From: Alcaligenaceae bacterium
GTDB lineage: Bacteria; Pseudomonadota; Gammaproteobacteria; Burkholderiales; Burkholderiaceae_B
DNA length: 64,000 bases
Direction of reading: 5' to 3'
Assembly: GCA_013416455.1 (NCBI GenBank)
Contig: JACCES010000001.1
Span: forward strand, 310,001-374,000
Under the pieces are notes generated by a model that worked only from the letters and a program-made list of their open reading frames with translations, was not told where the DNA came from and made no database searches. Numbering within the stretch: position 1 is the stretch's first letter; each line of letters opens with the position of its first letter. The position numbers were made by a program, and so were the translations under genes. Of this stretch, positions 35,744-44,371 are shown one piece after another.

Positions 35744-36994
35744 ATGAAACGTCGAGTCGTTCTGAAGCAACTTGCCCTGGCCAGCCTTCTGGCCGCATCG
35801 GGATATCTGCCCCAGGTTTCTGCCGCGGACACCATCAAGGTAGGCATCCTCCATTCGCTCTCGGGCACCATGGCAATCTCGGAGACCTCATTGAAGGATG
35901 TCGCCCTGATGACGATCAACGAGATCAATGCCAAGGGCGGCGTCATGGGAAAGCGGCTCGAACCGGTCGTGGTGGACCCCGCGTCGAACTGGCCCCTGTT
36001 TGCGGAAAAGGCCCGCGAGCTGCTGGCCCGGGACAAGGTCGCGGTCGTATTCGGCGCCTGGACGTCCGTTTCGCGAAAATCAGTGCTGCCCGTATTCAAG
36101 GAGTTGAACGGCCTGTTGTTCTACCCCGTGCAATACGAGGGGGAAGAGCTTGAAAAAAATGTGTTCTACACGGGGGCCGCCCCCAACCAGCAGGCCATCC
36201 CGGCCGTGGAATACCTGATGAGCGAAGACGGCGGCGGCGCCACCCGCTTCGTGCTGCTGGGCACCGACTACGTCTACCCCCGCACCACCAACAGGATTCT
36301 GCGGGCCTTCCTGAACTCCAAAGGCGTGAAAGACAGCGATATCCAGGAAATCTATACGCCTTTCGGACACTCCGACTACCAGACCATCGTGGCCAACATC
36401 AAGAAATTCGCCACGGGCGGCCGGACCGCCGTGGTCTCGACCATCAATGGCGACTCGAATGTGCCCTTCTACAAAGAACTGGGCAATGCCGGCCTGAAAG
36501 CCACCGACGTCCCCGTGGTCGCTTTCTCCGTCGGCGAGGAAGAACTGCGCGGCCTGGACACCCGGCCGCTGATCGGGCACCTGGCGGCCTGGAACTACTT
36601 CCAGTCGATCAGCAACCCGGTCAACTCGGACTTCATCGTGAAGTGGAAGGCCTATGCAAAGGCCAACAACCTGCCCAACGCCGATACGGTCGTGACCAAC
36701 GATCCCATGGAAGCGACCTATATCGGCATCCATATGTGGAAGCAGGCCGTCGAGCAAGCCGGCACGACGGATGTGGACGCGGTGATCGAAGCCATGGGCG
36801 GCCAGACGTTTGCCGCGCCCAATGGCTTCACCATCCGGATGGACGAAACCAACCACCACCTGCACAAGCCCGTCTACATCGGTGAAATCAATGCCGACGG
36901 CCAATTCGACATCGTATGGAAAACCGATGGGCCTATCCGCGCGCAGCCGTGGAGCCCGCACATCCCGGGCAATGAAAGCAGGCAGGGCCTTTGA
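35744..36994 (+). CDS. urtA: Urea ABC importer, substrate-binding protein
   Basis: A 416-residue periplasmic binding protein of the branched-chain amino acid type specialised for urea or short amides. Signal peptide 1-27, with twin arginines (KRR) near the start. DTIKVGILHSLSGTMAISE opens the mature part; FGAWTSVSRKSVLPVF, YPVQYEGEE and GHSDYQTIV are close to UrtA/FmdD-type proteins. First gene of urtABCDE, right behind the sigma-54 promoter, with TCTGGAGAC before the ATG. FmdD-like amide binding is the alternative, but urea carboxylase genes nearby favour urea. Confidence 0.92.
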   Translation: MKRRVVLKQLALASLLAASGYLPQVSAADTIKVGILHSLSGTMAISETSLKDVALMTINEINAKGGVMGKRLEPVVVDPASNWPLFAEKARELLARDKVAVVFGAWTSVSRKSVLPVFKELNGLLFYPVQYEGEELEKNVFYTGAAPNQQAIPAVEYLMSEDGGGATRFVLLGTDYVYPRTTNRILRAFLNSKGVKDSDIQEIYTPFGHSDYQTIVANIKKFATGGRTAVVSTINGDSNVPFYKELGNAGLKATDVPVVAFSVGEEELRGLDTRPLIGHLAAWNYFQSISNPVNSDFIVKWKAYAKANNLPNADTVVTNDPMEATYIGIHMWKQAVEQAGTTDVDAVIEAMGGQTFAAPNGFTIRMDETNHHLHKPVYIGEINADGQFDIVWKTDGPIRAQPWSPHIPGNESRQGL

Positions 36995-37017
36995 TCAACC
37001 GGAACAGCACAGCCGCC

Positions 37018-38655
37018 ATGATGACCTCAACCCTACTGAAGATCGGGAGACAAGTGGCTCTGTTCATGCTGCTGGCGGGCGCGGCCGCGCAAGCTCCAGC
37101 GGAGGAGCCCGCCCGGGTCGATCAGGCCTTGCTGGGGTCGTTGGCGACAGGGGATATGACGTCGAAGCTGGACGTCATATCGCAGCTCGGGCGCGTACCG
37201 GACCCGATGGCGGCGACCGTGCTGGAGGCGCTTTCAAGCGCAAGCCTCTTTGCAGACCCGCAAGGGCGGATACTGATCAGAATCGCGGCGGCGCAGGCCC
37301 GGGACCCGGCCACGGGCGAAACGCTTGCGCTACCGGAAAACGCCACCGCCGTCCTGGTCAACAACCGCCTGCGGCGGGCCGTCACCGACGCCCTGGCCGC
37401 ATCACAGCTCTTTTCGGAGCAGGCCTCCGTGCGGCTGGCCGCCGCGACGCGCATGCAGCGGCGCGATGACGGCACTCATCTCGCATTGATAGAACAGGCG
37501 CTGGAACGAGAGTCCTCGCCGCAGGTCCGGGCCGCGCTGGAGACGGCCCGCGCCAGCCAGATGCTGGGCGGCGAAGATCCCGAAACACGGATACAGGCCA
37601 TCCAGGCGCTGGGGGGCGCCCGCGACGCATCGTTCCGTCCGCGGCTGGCTTTGCTGCTGGACAAGGATGACAGCGGGGCTCATGCCGAACCCGACGAAAG
37701 GGTACGCGCGGCGGCGGCCGAAGCCCTTGAACAGATCGACGCCCATCTGACCAGAATCGAATGGGCGGGCAATCTCTTCTACGGCCTCAGCCTGGGCAGC
37801 GTGCTGCTTCTCGCCGCGCTGGGCCTGGCCATCACCTTCGGCCTGATGGGCGTCATCAACATGGCCCACGGCGAACTGCTGATGATAGGCGCCTACGTCA
37901 CCTATCTGATGCAGCTGGGGTTCAGGCAGTTTGCGCCCCTGTGGATGGATTGGTACGTGATCGCCGCCCTCCCCGCCGCCTTCGTCGTAACAGCTCTGGT
38001 GGGCATGGCCCTGGAGCGAACGGTGATACGTTGGCTATACGGCAGACCGCTGGAGACCCTGCTGGCCACCTGGGGCATCAGCCTGATCCTCATGCAGGGC
38101 GTCCGCACCCTGTTCGGCGCGCAGAACGTCGAAGTCGGCAACCCCGGCTGGATGTCCGGCGGCGTGACCGTGCTGGGCGGCCTGGTACTGAGCCACAACC
38201 GCATCGCCATCATCGTGTTTGCCTTGTCGACCGTGGCCTTCGTCTGGTTCCTGCTGAATCACACCCGGTTGGGATTGTTCGTGCGCGCCATCACTCAGGA
38301 CCGCCGCATGGCCGACTGCGTCGGCGTGCCGACGGGCCGCATCGACATGTTCGCGTTCGGCCTGGGTTCCGGCATCGCCGGGCTCGGCGGCGTCGCGCTG
38401 TCCCAGCTCGGGAATGTCGGCCCCGACCTTGGGCGGGGCTATCTGGTCGATTCGTTCATGGTCGTCGTGCTGGGCGGCGTGGGCCAGCTCGCCGGCACCG
38501 TCATCGCGGCGTTCGGGCTGGGAGGGATCAACAAACTCATGGAACCGTACACCGGTGCCGTCATGGCGAAGATCATGATTCTCACGCTGATCGTCCTGTT
38601 CGTGCAAAAGCGCCCGCAAGGACTCTTCGCCGCGCGTGGAAGGAGCATGGAATGA
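37018..38655 (+). CDS. urtB: Urea ABC importer permease UrtB
   Basis: A 545-residue LivH-type permease with the long N-terminal extension typical of UrtB: a signal-like helix (1-25), then about 220 residues of helical repeats (ERESSPQVRAALETARAS, EDPETRIQAIQALGG) before about 8 membrane helices. LIFGLMGVINMAHGELLMIGAY-like and LEPYTGAVMAKIMILTLIVLFVQKRPQGLF segments match LivH/UrtB. ATG 37018 (or 37021) is preferred; TTG 36991 overlapping the urtA stop is the alternative. Stop overlaps urtC start (ATGA). Confidence 0.92.
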   Translation: MMTSTLLKIGRQVALFMLLAGAAAQAPAEEPARVDQALLGSLATGDMTSKLDVISQLGRVPDPMAATVLEALSSASLFADPQGRILIRIAAAQARDPATGETLALPENATAVLVNNRLRRAVTDALAASQLFSEQASVRLAAATRMQRRDDGTHLALIEQALERESSPQVRAALETARASQMLGGEDPETRIQAIQALGGARDASFRPRLALLLDKDDSGAHAEPDERVRAAAAEALEQIDAHLTRIEWAGNLFYGLSLGSVLLLAALGLAITFGLMGVINMAHGELLMIGAYVTYLMQLGFRQFAPLWMDWYVIAALPAAFVVTALVGMALERTVIRWLYGRPLETLLATWGISLILMQGVRTLFGAQNVEVGNPGWMSGGVTVLGGLVLSHNRIAIIVFALSTVAFVWFLLNHTRLGLFVRAITQDRRMADCVGVPTGRIDMFAFGLGSGIAGLGGVALSQLGNVGPDLGRGYLVDSFMVVVLGGVGQLAGTVIAAFGLGGINKLMEPYTGAVMAKIMILTLIVLFVQKRPQGLFAARGRSME

Positions 38656-39803
38656 ACGACACACGCGAGAGGCGGCCCGCCATATGGCGGCCGCGCCCGA
38701 GCCTGTTTTCACCGCGGGCATGGACAGCGCTGCTCGTCGCCGTCCTGGTGTTTGCGCTGCTGCCGCTGCTCAACCTTGTGTTTCCCGACGGGCATCCGCT
38801 GCACGTTTCGTCCTATGCCGTCGCCTTGATGGGCAAGTTCATGTGCTATGCCATGGCGGCGCTGGCACTGGATCTGGTATGGGGATACACCGGCATCCTG
38901 TCGCTGGGCCATGGCGTGTTCTTCGCATTGGGCGGCTACGCGCATGGCATGTATCTGATGCGCACCATCGGGCGGGATGGAGGCTATCAGAGCCATCTGC
39001 CCGACTTCATGGTATTTCTGGGCTGGCAGGAATACCCGTGGTACTGGGCCTTCACCGACCACTTCCTGTACGCGATGCTTCTGGTCGTCCTGGTACCCGG
39101 CGTGCTGGCCTTCATCTTCGGCTACTTCGCGTTCCGCTCCCGGATCAAGGGCGTGTATTTCTCCATCATCACGCAGGCGATGACCTTTGCCGCGATGCTG
39201 CTGTTCTTCCGCAACGATACCGGCTTCGGGGGCAATAACGGCTTCACCGACTTCAAGCGCATCCTCGGCTTCGACATCACCGCGCCCGGCACGCGCGCGG
39301 TGATGTACTGGGTCACTTTGATGTTTCTGGCCGGCTCCCTGGTATTCGCCCGCGCCATCACGCAGTCCAAGCTGGGCCGGGTCCTGACGGCCGTGCGTGA
39401 CGCGGAAAACCGCCTGCGTTTCGTCGGCTACGACCCGCTGGGCTTCAAACTCTTCGTCTGGACGGTGTCGGCGGTCATGTGCGGCATCGCCGGAGCGCTC
39501 TATGTACCCCAGGTCGGCATCATCAACCCGGGAGAAATGTCCACCGAGAACTCCATCGAAATGGTGATCTGGGTGGCGACCGGCGGCCGCGGCACACTGA
39601 TCGGGCCGATCATCGGCGCAGGCACCGTCAATGGCCTGAAAACATGGTTCACCAGCGCCATGCCTGAGTTCTGGCTATACGCGCTCGGGCTGATATTCAT
39701 TCTTACGACCCTGTTCATGCCACAAGGCATCGTGGGCGTCCTGCGGCAATTCCGCACCCGGTACCTCGACCGGACAACGGGAAGACGACATGCGCATCAC
39801 TGA
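38652..39803 (+). CDS. urtC: Urea ABC importer permease UrtC
   Basis: A 383-residue LivM-type permease with about 9-10 membrane helices. LDLVWGYTGILSLGHGVFFALGGYA (region about 74-98), GNNGFTDFKRILGFD and IWVATGGRGTLIGPIIGAG are typical for UrtC. Starts on the urtB stop; the 3' end overlaps urtD by 14 nt. Confidence 0.93.
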   Translation: MNDTRERRPAIWRPRPSLFSPRAWTALLVAVLVFALLPLLNLVFPDGHPLHVSSYAVALMGKFMCYAMAALALDLVWGYTGILSLGHGVFFALGGYAHGMYLMRTIGRDGGYQSHLPDFMVFLGWQEYPWYWAFTDHFLYAMLLVVLVPGVLAFIFGYFAFRSRIKGVYFSIITQAMTFAAMLLFFRNDTGFGGNNGFTDFKRILGFDITAPGTRAVMYWVTLMFLAGSLVFARAITQSKLGRVLTAVRDAENRLRFVGYDPLGFKLFVWTVSAVMCGIAGALYVPQVGIINPGEMSTENSIEMVIWVATGGRGTLIGPIIGAGTVNGLKTWFTSAMPEFWLYALGLIFILTTLFMPQGIVGVLRQFRTRYLDRTTGRRHAHH

Positions 39804-40635
39804 AAAACCCGCATCCATCGACATGCAGCCGGATGGGTCCGGCGGCGGCGCCTCTTATGGGCACCCCACGGCGAGGGAAGTCGATACACGCCATGGCGTC
39901 ATCCTGTACCTGGACGAGATTACCGTCAGCTTCGACGGCTTCAAGGCCCTCGACAAGCTGAGCCTGGACATCAGCGTCGGCGAACTACGATGCATCATCG
40001 GCCCGAACGGCGCCGGAAAAACGACGATGATGGATGTCATTACCGGCAAGACCCGCCCCACTTCGGGCACCGCGCACTTCGGCCAGAACATCGACCTGAC
40101 CCAGATGAACGAAACCCAGATCGCCCATGCGGGCATAGGCAGAAAGTTCCAGCGCCCCACTGTTTTCGAGAACCATACGGTTTTCGAGAACCTTGAACTG
40201 TCCATGAAGACGGACAAGCGGATCATACCGACACTGTTTGCCCGGCTTGCGGGCGAGCAGATGGACCGGATCGACGCCACGCTGGATCTGATCCGCCTCG
40301 GGCGCGAAGCGTGGCGGCCCGCCGGCCTGCTTTCACATGGCCAGAAACAGTGGCTGGAAATAGGCATGCTGCTCATGCAGGAACCCCTGCTGCTGTTGCT
40401 GGACGAGCCTGTGGCGGGCATGACCGACGCGGAAACCGAGCGCACCGGCGAGTTGCTCAACGAACTCAAAGGCCACCATTCGCTGATGGTGGTGGAACAT
40501 GACATGGATTTCGTCGCCGGCCTCGCCGGCAAGGACAAAGTCACTGTGTTGCATGAAGGGTCGGTATTGGCCGAAGGCCCGATGCGGCAGGTCCAGGCCG
40601 ACCCACGGGTCATCGAAGTCTATCTGGGGCGCTGA
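39790..40635 (+). CDS. urtD: Urea ABC importer ATPase UrtD
   Basis: A 281-residue LivG-type ATPase. Walker A GPNGAGKTT (about 72-80), LSHGQKQWLEIGMLLMQEP (signature region with LSHGQ) and Walker B LLLLDEPVAGMTDAE, the DEPVAGMT form being typical of UrtD. About 35 extra residues precede the ABC core. Overlaps urtC by 14 nt, and is followed by an interspersed repeat before urtE. Confidence 0.93.
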   Translation: MRITEKPASIDMQPDGSGGGASYGHPTAREVDTRHGVILYLDEITVSFDGFKALDKLSLDISVGELRCIIGPNGAGKTTMMDVITGKTRPTSGTAHFGQNIDLTQMNETQIAHAGIGRKFQRPTVFENHTVFENLELSMKTDKRIIPTLFARLAGEQMDRIDATLDLIRLGREAWRPAGLLSHGQKQWLEIGMLLMQEPLLLLLDEPVAGMTDAETERTGELLNELKGHHSLMVVEHDMDFVAGLAGKDKVTVLHEGSVLAEGPMRQVQADPRVIEVYLGR

Positions 40636-40636
40636 A

Positions 40637-40726
40637 ATGAAACGACCGCCACGCTCACTACGTTCGCTGCCCCCCAAAGGGAGCTTCAGCCTCCTTCGGG
40701 CAGCCGCGCGGAGGCTGACATGCTGA
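40637..40726 (+). CDS. Repeat-borne 29-codon ORF coupled to urtE
   Basis: ATG 40637 follows the urtD stop by 1 nt; the frame crosses the repeat and ends at TGA 40724-40726, four bases inside urtE. The peptide tail SLLRAAARRLTC corresponds residue by residue to the tail of the ORF in the other copy (SLLRAAGRRLI). GC-rich and basic. Probably a coupling device rather than a functional peptide. Confidence 0.4.
   Translation: MKRPPRSLRSLPPKGSFSLLRAAARRLTC
40640..40719 (+). repeat. Burkholderiales-type interspersed repeat, copy 2, inside the urt operon
   Basis: Matches the copy at 12353-12433 over about 70 bp (shared ACGTTCGCTGCCCCCC, CAGCCTCCTTCGGGC and CGCGGAGGCTGACATG-like end). It separates urtD from urtE, again ending with GGAGGCTGA(C/T)ATG at the next start codon. 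Both copies are in the same orientation as transcription. Confidence 0.8.
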
Positions 40727-41418
40727 ACGTGCGAGCCATCCATCAATACTACGGGGGCAGCCATACGCTGCGGGGCGTATCGCTCACCCTGAAACAAGGC
40801 GAATGCCTGGCCTTGCTGGGGCGCAATGGCGTAGGCAAGACCACGCTCCTGAAGTGCCTGATGGGCGTACTGCCCGTGCGCGAGGGCAGCATCAGCCTGG
40901 ATGGACACGACATTACGAAGCTGGCCCCCCATCAGCGCGCCGCGCGCGGAATCGCCTACGTGCCCCAGGGACGCGACATCTTCGCAAGGCTGACCGTTGA
41001 AGAAAACATTCGGATGGGCATGGCCAGCAAGCCGGCTTCGGCGGCCCGCCGCATCAAGGGCGAAGTCTTCGAACTCTTTCCGGTGCTCGCATCCATGCTG
41101 TCCCGGCGCGGCGGCGACCTTTCCGGGGGCCAGCAGCAGCAGCTGGCGATTGCGCGCGCCCTGGTGGCGGAACCCCGGCTGATCATCCTGGACGAACCCA
41201 CCGAAGGCATTCAGCCATCGATCATCAAGGACATCGCCAAGGTGATACGGTTGCTGCGCGAGCGCGGTGATATCGGCATTCTGCTCTGCGAACAGTATTT
41301 CGACTTCGCCCGGGAGCTCGCCGACCAGTTCATCGTCATGTCCCGCGGCGAAATCGTCGCGGCGGGCGATCGTACGCAGATCGACGGCCCGGACGTCCGC
41401 AAACACCTTTTAGCGTGA
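40720..41418 (+). CDS. urtE: Urea ABC importer ATPase UrtE
   Basis: A 232-residue LivF-type ATPase, partner of UrtD. Walker A LGRNGVGKTT (about 35-44), LSGGQQQQLAIARALV and Walker B LIILDEPTEGIQPSI; the DEPTEGIQPS form is typical of UrtE. The ribosome site GGAGG is provided by the end of the interspersed repeat. Last urt gene; the opposite-strand hydrolase converges on it. Confidence 0.94.
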   Translation: MLNVRAIHQYYGGSHTLRGVSLTLKQGECLALLGRNGVGKTTLLKCLMGVLPVREGSISLDGHDITKLAPHQRAARGIAYVPQGRDIFARLTVEENIRMGMASKPASAARRIKGEVFELFPVLASMLSRRGGDLSGGQQQQLAIARALVAEPRLIILDEPTEGIQPSIIKDIAKVIRLLRERGDIGILLCEQYFDFARELADQFIVMSRGEIVAAGDRTQIDGPDVRKHLLA

Positions 41419-41456
41419 ACAGGCCCCTGGCATGGATGAATGGCAATATGCCGGCT

Positions 41457-42323
41457 TCAAGAGAATGCCAGCAAGGCCCGCAGGGCGGCGCCCCGCGCTT
41501 GCGCCAGCGATTGCAGCACGCTGAAGTGGTCTGCGCCGGGCACGGTCACCAACGGCCCGGGCAGGTGCCGGCGCCGTGCCGCAAAGGCCTGGCTTTGCCC
41601 TTGCAGCTCCGCCAGCTCGGCGAGCCCATGAACGATGACGAACGGCTTGGGCGACAACGGCAAGACCAGGGGGCTCAGGCCTCGCACCTCGTCTTCGCAA
41701 AGGCCAAGCGCCCGGTCCAGATAGGTCAATCGGATGGGCGCCAGGTCGTAGATGCCGCTGACGCCCAGCCCCGCCGCCACCGCATCCTCTTCCAGGCACA
41801 GCGCGGCCAGATGCGCGCCAGCCGACCAGCCGCTGACCAGCAGACGATCACTGGCGCCTTGCCCGACGGCATGGGCCCGCACATGGCGCAAGGCATCCCG
41901 GACCTCGCGCACGATGCCGGTCAGCCTGGCTTGCGGCGCCAGCGTGTAGCCGATCAACGCCGCACTCAGCCCATGCTCCAGCGCGCCGGCCACCACGGCG
42001 CGAAACGTGTTTTTGTGCCGCATCTGCCAATAACCGCCATGGATGAACACCAGCGTGGGCGCCCCCGGCCGGCCAACGAAGAAATCGAACCGCTGGCGTT
42101 CGGCCGGGCCATGGCACAGGTCGAGCTGACAAGCCGCTCCCGCCGCGAGCTGACGGCCGGCCGCCTCCAGCGCATTCAGTTGCCGGGCGCTGGTGGCCAC
42201 AGCGGCGGTGTTGTCGTAAGCCGCGTCCCGCTTGCGCTGCGGCCAGGAGGCAAACTCGGCCATGGGGGTGAGATGGCACGCACCGCCCGGATGGGGTACG
42301 CCGAACGGCCGAGCGGCGCTCAT
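41457..42323 (-). CDS. Alpha/beta hydrolase (arylformamidase/carboxylesterase type)
   Basis: A 288-residue serine hydrolase. The oxyanion motif is HGGYWQ (about 95-100), the nucleophile lies in SGWSAGAHLAAL (about 163-174), and the catalytic His in PGADHFSVLQ (about 258-267). The HGGYWQ form is close to kynurenine formamidases and related esterases that act on N-formyl or amide substrates. Placed between the urea importer and urea amidolyase genes, a role on an amide or urea derivative is possible but unproven. A MITE lies directly upstream of its start (10 bp) and may supply or disrupt its promoter. Confidence 0.8.
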   Translation of the reverse strand: MSAARPFGVPHPGGACHLTPMAEFASWPQRKRDAAYDNTAAVATSARQLNALEAAGRQLAAGAACQLDLCHGPAERQRFDFFVGRPGAPTLVFIHGGYWQMRHKNTFRAVVAGALEHGLSAALIGYTLAPQARLTGIVREVRDALRHVRAHAVGQGASDRLLVSGWSAGAHLAALCLEEDAVAAGLGVSGIYDLAPIRLTYLDRALGLCEDEVRGLSPLVLPLSPKPFVIVHGLAELAELQGQSQAFAARRRHLPGPLVTVPGADHFSVLQSLAQARGAALRALLAFS

Positions 42324-42332
42324 GCCGCCCTA

Positions 42333-42597
42333 GGACCTGTTGATACTAAAAGGAGGCTCGCACTGGCTGGATATCGGGTGGCAGGCTAGGCGTGCAGGGC
42401 GCCGCATGGCCGCTCCCTGCAAGACCTGCGCAACGACGCATGGCGCCCGATATCCAGCCAGCCCGCAGGGTGAGTACGCAAACGCGCGCCTAGCTGCGTT
42501 GCGAATGCTCGCCGGGGGGCTGCCACGACTGCGCTTCGCGCCTTGCCATCCACACATTTGCGTACTCATGCGAGCCTCCTTTTAGTATCAACAGGCC
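42333..42597. mobile_element. 265-bp MITE-like element with CTAG target duplication
   Basis: Bounded by 29-bp inverted repeats (42333-42361 and 42569-42597, one mismatch; core CCTGTTGATACTAAAAGGAG) and flanked on both sides by CTAG (42329-42332 and 42598-42601), a 4-bp target duplication like that of some IS5-family groups. Inside is a second inverted pair, CTGGCTGGATATCGGG (42362-42377) with CCCGATATCCAGCCAG (about 42449-42464). It encodes no transposase, so it is a non-autonomous element. Confidence 0.85.
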
Positions 42598-43385
42598 CTA
42601 GCGTGCGCCACGTGGCTGGTCAGCATCTCCGTGAGCTGCCGGCGCACATGGTTGAACTCGGGCGCGGTGATGCAGCGCGGGCGCTCGAGCGGGACACGGA
42701 AGTCGGTTTCCACGCGCCCCGGGCCGGCGGTCATCACGATCACGCGGTCGGCCAGCAGCACGGCCTCTTCCACCGCATGGGTGACGAAGACCACGGTGAG
42801 CTTCGTTCTGGCCCATATGTCGAGCAGCTCCTGCTGCAGCACTTCGCGCGTGAGCGCGTCCAGCGCGCCGAACGGCTCGTCCATCAACAGCACTTCGCAG
42901 TCGTTGGCCAGGGCGCGCGCAATGGACACGCGCTGCTTCATGCCGCCCGACAGCTGATTGGGAAAGTGCTCGGCGAACTTGCCGAGCCCCACCATATTGA
43001 GGAAGTGGTCGCCGATCTCGCGCAGTCTGGCCTCGGGCAGACGGCGCTGCCTGGGGCCGAAAGCAATGTTCTGGCGCACGGTGAGCCAGGGGAACAGGCC
43101 GTAATCCTGGAACACCATGCCGCGCTCGGGTCCGGGTTCGGTGATCGGCGCGTAGTACATGCGCGCCGCGCCCGAGGACACCTGTTCGAACCCGCCCATG
43201 ATGCGCAGCAGCGTCGACTTGCCGCAGCCCGACGCACCGATCAGGCAGATGAATTCGCCTTTCTGGATCCGCAGATCCACGTCCTTCAAGGCATGAATGG
43301 GGCGGCCATTCAGGCTGAACACCTTGCTGACATGATCGATGTCCAGAATGGGCGCCGGCTTGCGTGTGAGGGGGGTATCAGACAT
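42588..43385 (-). CDS. Ssu/Tau/Nrt-type ABC importer ATPase
   Basis: A 265-residue ATPase with Walker A GASGCGKSTL (about 45-54), LSGGMKQRVSIARAL and Walker B VLLMDEPFGALDAL, the pattern of nitrate/taurine/sulfonate importers. The final three codons and the stop lie inside the MITE end, so the original C-terminus has been replaced by MITE sequence (last residues RAC). ATG 43385 overlaps the permease end by 8 nt. Part of a three-gene importer between the urea importer and urea amidolyase genes. Confidence 0.9.
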   Translation of the reverse strand: MSDTPLTRKPAPILDIDHVSKVFSLNGRPIHALKDVDLRIQKGEFICLIGASGCGKSTLLRIMGGFEQVSSGAARMYYAPITEPGPERGMVFQDYGLFPWLTVRQNIAFGPRQRRLPEARLREIGDHFLNMVGLGKFAEHFPNQLSGGMKQRVSIARALANDCEVLLMDEPFGALDALTREVLQQELLDIWARTKLTVVFVTHAVEEAVLLADRVIVMTAGPGRVETDFRVPLERPRCITAPEFNHVRRQLTEMLTSHVAHARAC

Positions 43386-44358
43386 GGTGTTGTGGACTCC
43401 ACTTGAGCAGTCGGTTGTTGAGCAGGACCAGCAGACGATCGGTGACGAAGCCGGTGAAGCCGATGACCACCATGCCGGCAATCACGACGTCGGTGCGCGA
43501 CAGCATGCGCCCGTCCATGATGGCCGCGCCCAGGCCCTCGGGCACGCCGGTCATCTCGCCCACCACGATCAGGAACCAGGCGATACCGTGGCCCAGCCGC
43601 AAGCCGTTGAAGATGGACGGCATGGCCGCCGGCAGCACCACCTGGCGGAACATGGACGGGCCTGTGCAGCCCAGCATCGCGGCCGCCTCGAACAAGCGCG
43701 TTTCCACCGACTTCACACCAAAGGTGGTGTTGATGACGATGGGGAAGAACGCGCCCAGGAACACCAGGAAGATCGCCGCATTCGGCCCCACCCCGAAAAA
43801 GATCATGGACAGCGGCAGCCAGGCGGTGACGGGCACGGGCCGCAACATCTGCAGCGTGGGGTCGATGAAGCGCCGGATCAGCGCGCTCTTGCCGATCAGC
43901 AGCCCCAGCGGAATGCCCGCCAGCGCGGCCAGCGCAAAGGCGCCATACACGCGCGCCATGGACTTGAGCCAATGGATGCCCAGGGTTGCGCTGAAGGCAT
44001 CGTCATAGACGCCCCCGAACGCAAAGTCCCTGAGCATCAAGCCCACCTCTTTGGGCGACGGCACCAGCATGGTGCCGGTCATGCGCACGGCAAGATCCCA
44101 GGCAAGCAGCAACGCCAGCGGCAACAGGACCGGCAGTACCCAGCGCACCAGCCACGCCTTGCCGCGGCCGGGCTCCGGAGGCAATCGGGCCGCCGGTTCA
44201 TCGCGGCCCGCTATCGCGGCGGACCGGGTCTGGCCGGCATGGCCGCCTGCCTGTGCCTCCGGGCCCTCGATGCGGGCGTGCTGGCCGGGAGCCGCCGCAT
44301 CAGCCGCCCGCGGCACGACCCCGGGGCGTGTTGGAAGATCGAGAGTGGATGTCGTCAT
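43378..44358 (-). CDS. Ssu/Tau/Nrt-type ABC importer permease
   Basis: A 326-residue permease with about six membrane helices after a roughly 65-residue Ala/Pro/Gly-rich cytoplasmic N-terminus, longer than usual. LVPSPKEVGLML and the coupling loop EAAAMLGCTGPSMFRQVVLPAAMPSIFNGLRLG (region about 225-257, EAA motif) are typical of the SsuC/TauC family. The substrate cannot be told from the permease. Confidence 0.9.
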   Translation of the reverse strand: MTTSTLDLPTRPGVVPRAADAAAPGQHARIEGPEAQAGGHAGQTRSAAIAGRDEPAARLPPEPGRGKAWLVRWVLPVLLPLALLLAWDLAVRMTGTMLVPSPKEVGLMLRDFAFGGVYDDAFSATLGIHWLKSMARVYGAFALAALAGIPLGLLIGKSALIRRFIDPTLQMLRPVPVTAWLPLSMIFFGVGPNAAIFLVFLGAFFPIVINTTFGVKSVETRLFEAAAMLGCTGPSMFRQVVLPAAMPSIFNGLRLGHGIAWFLIVVGEMTGVPEGLGAAIMDGRMLSRTDVVIAGMVVIGFTGFVTDRLLVLLNNRLLKWSPQHHV

Positions 44359-44371
44359 AGCCTTTCCTGTC

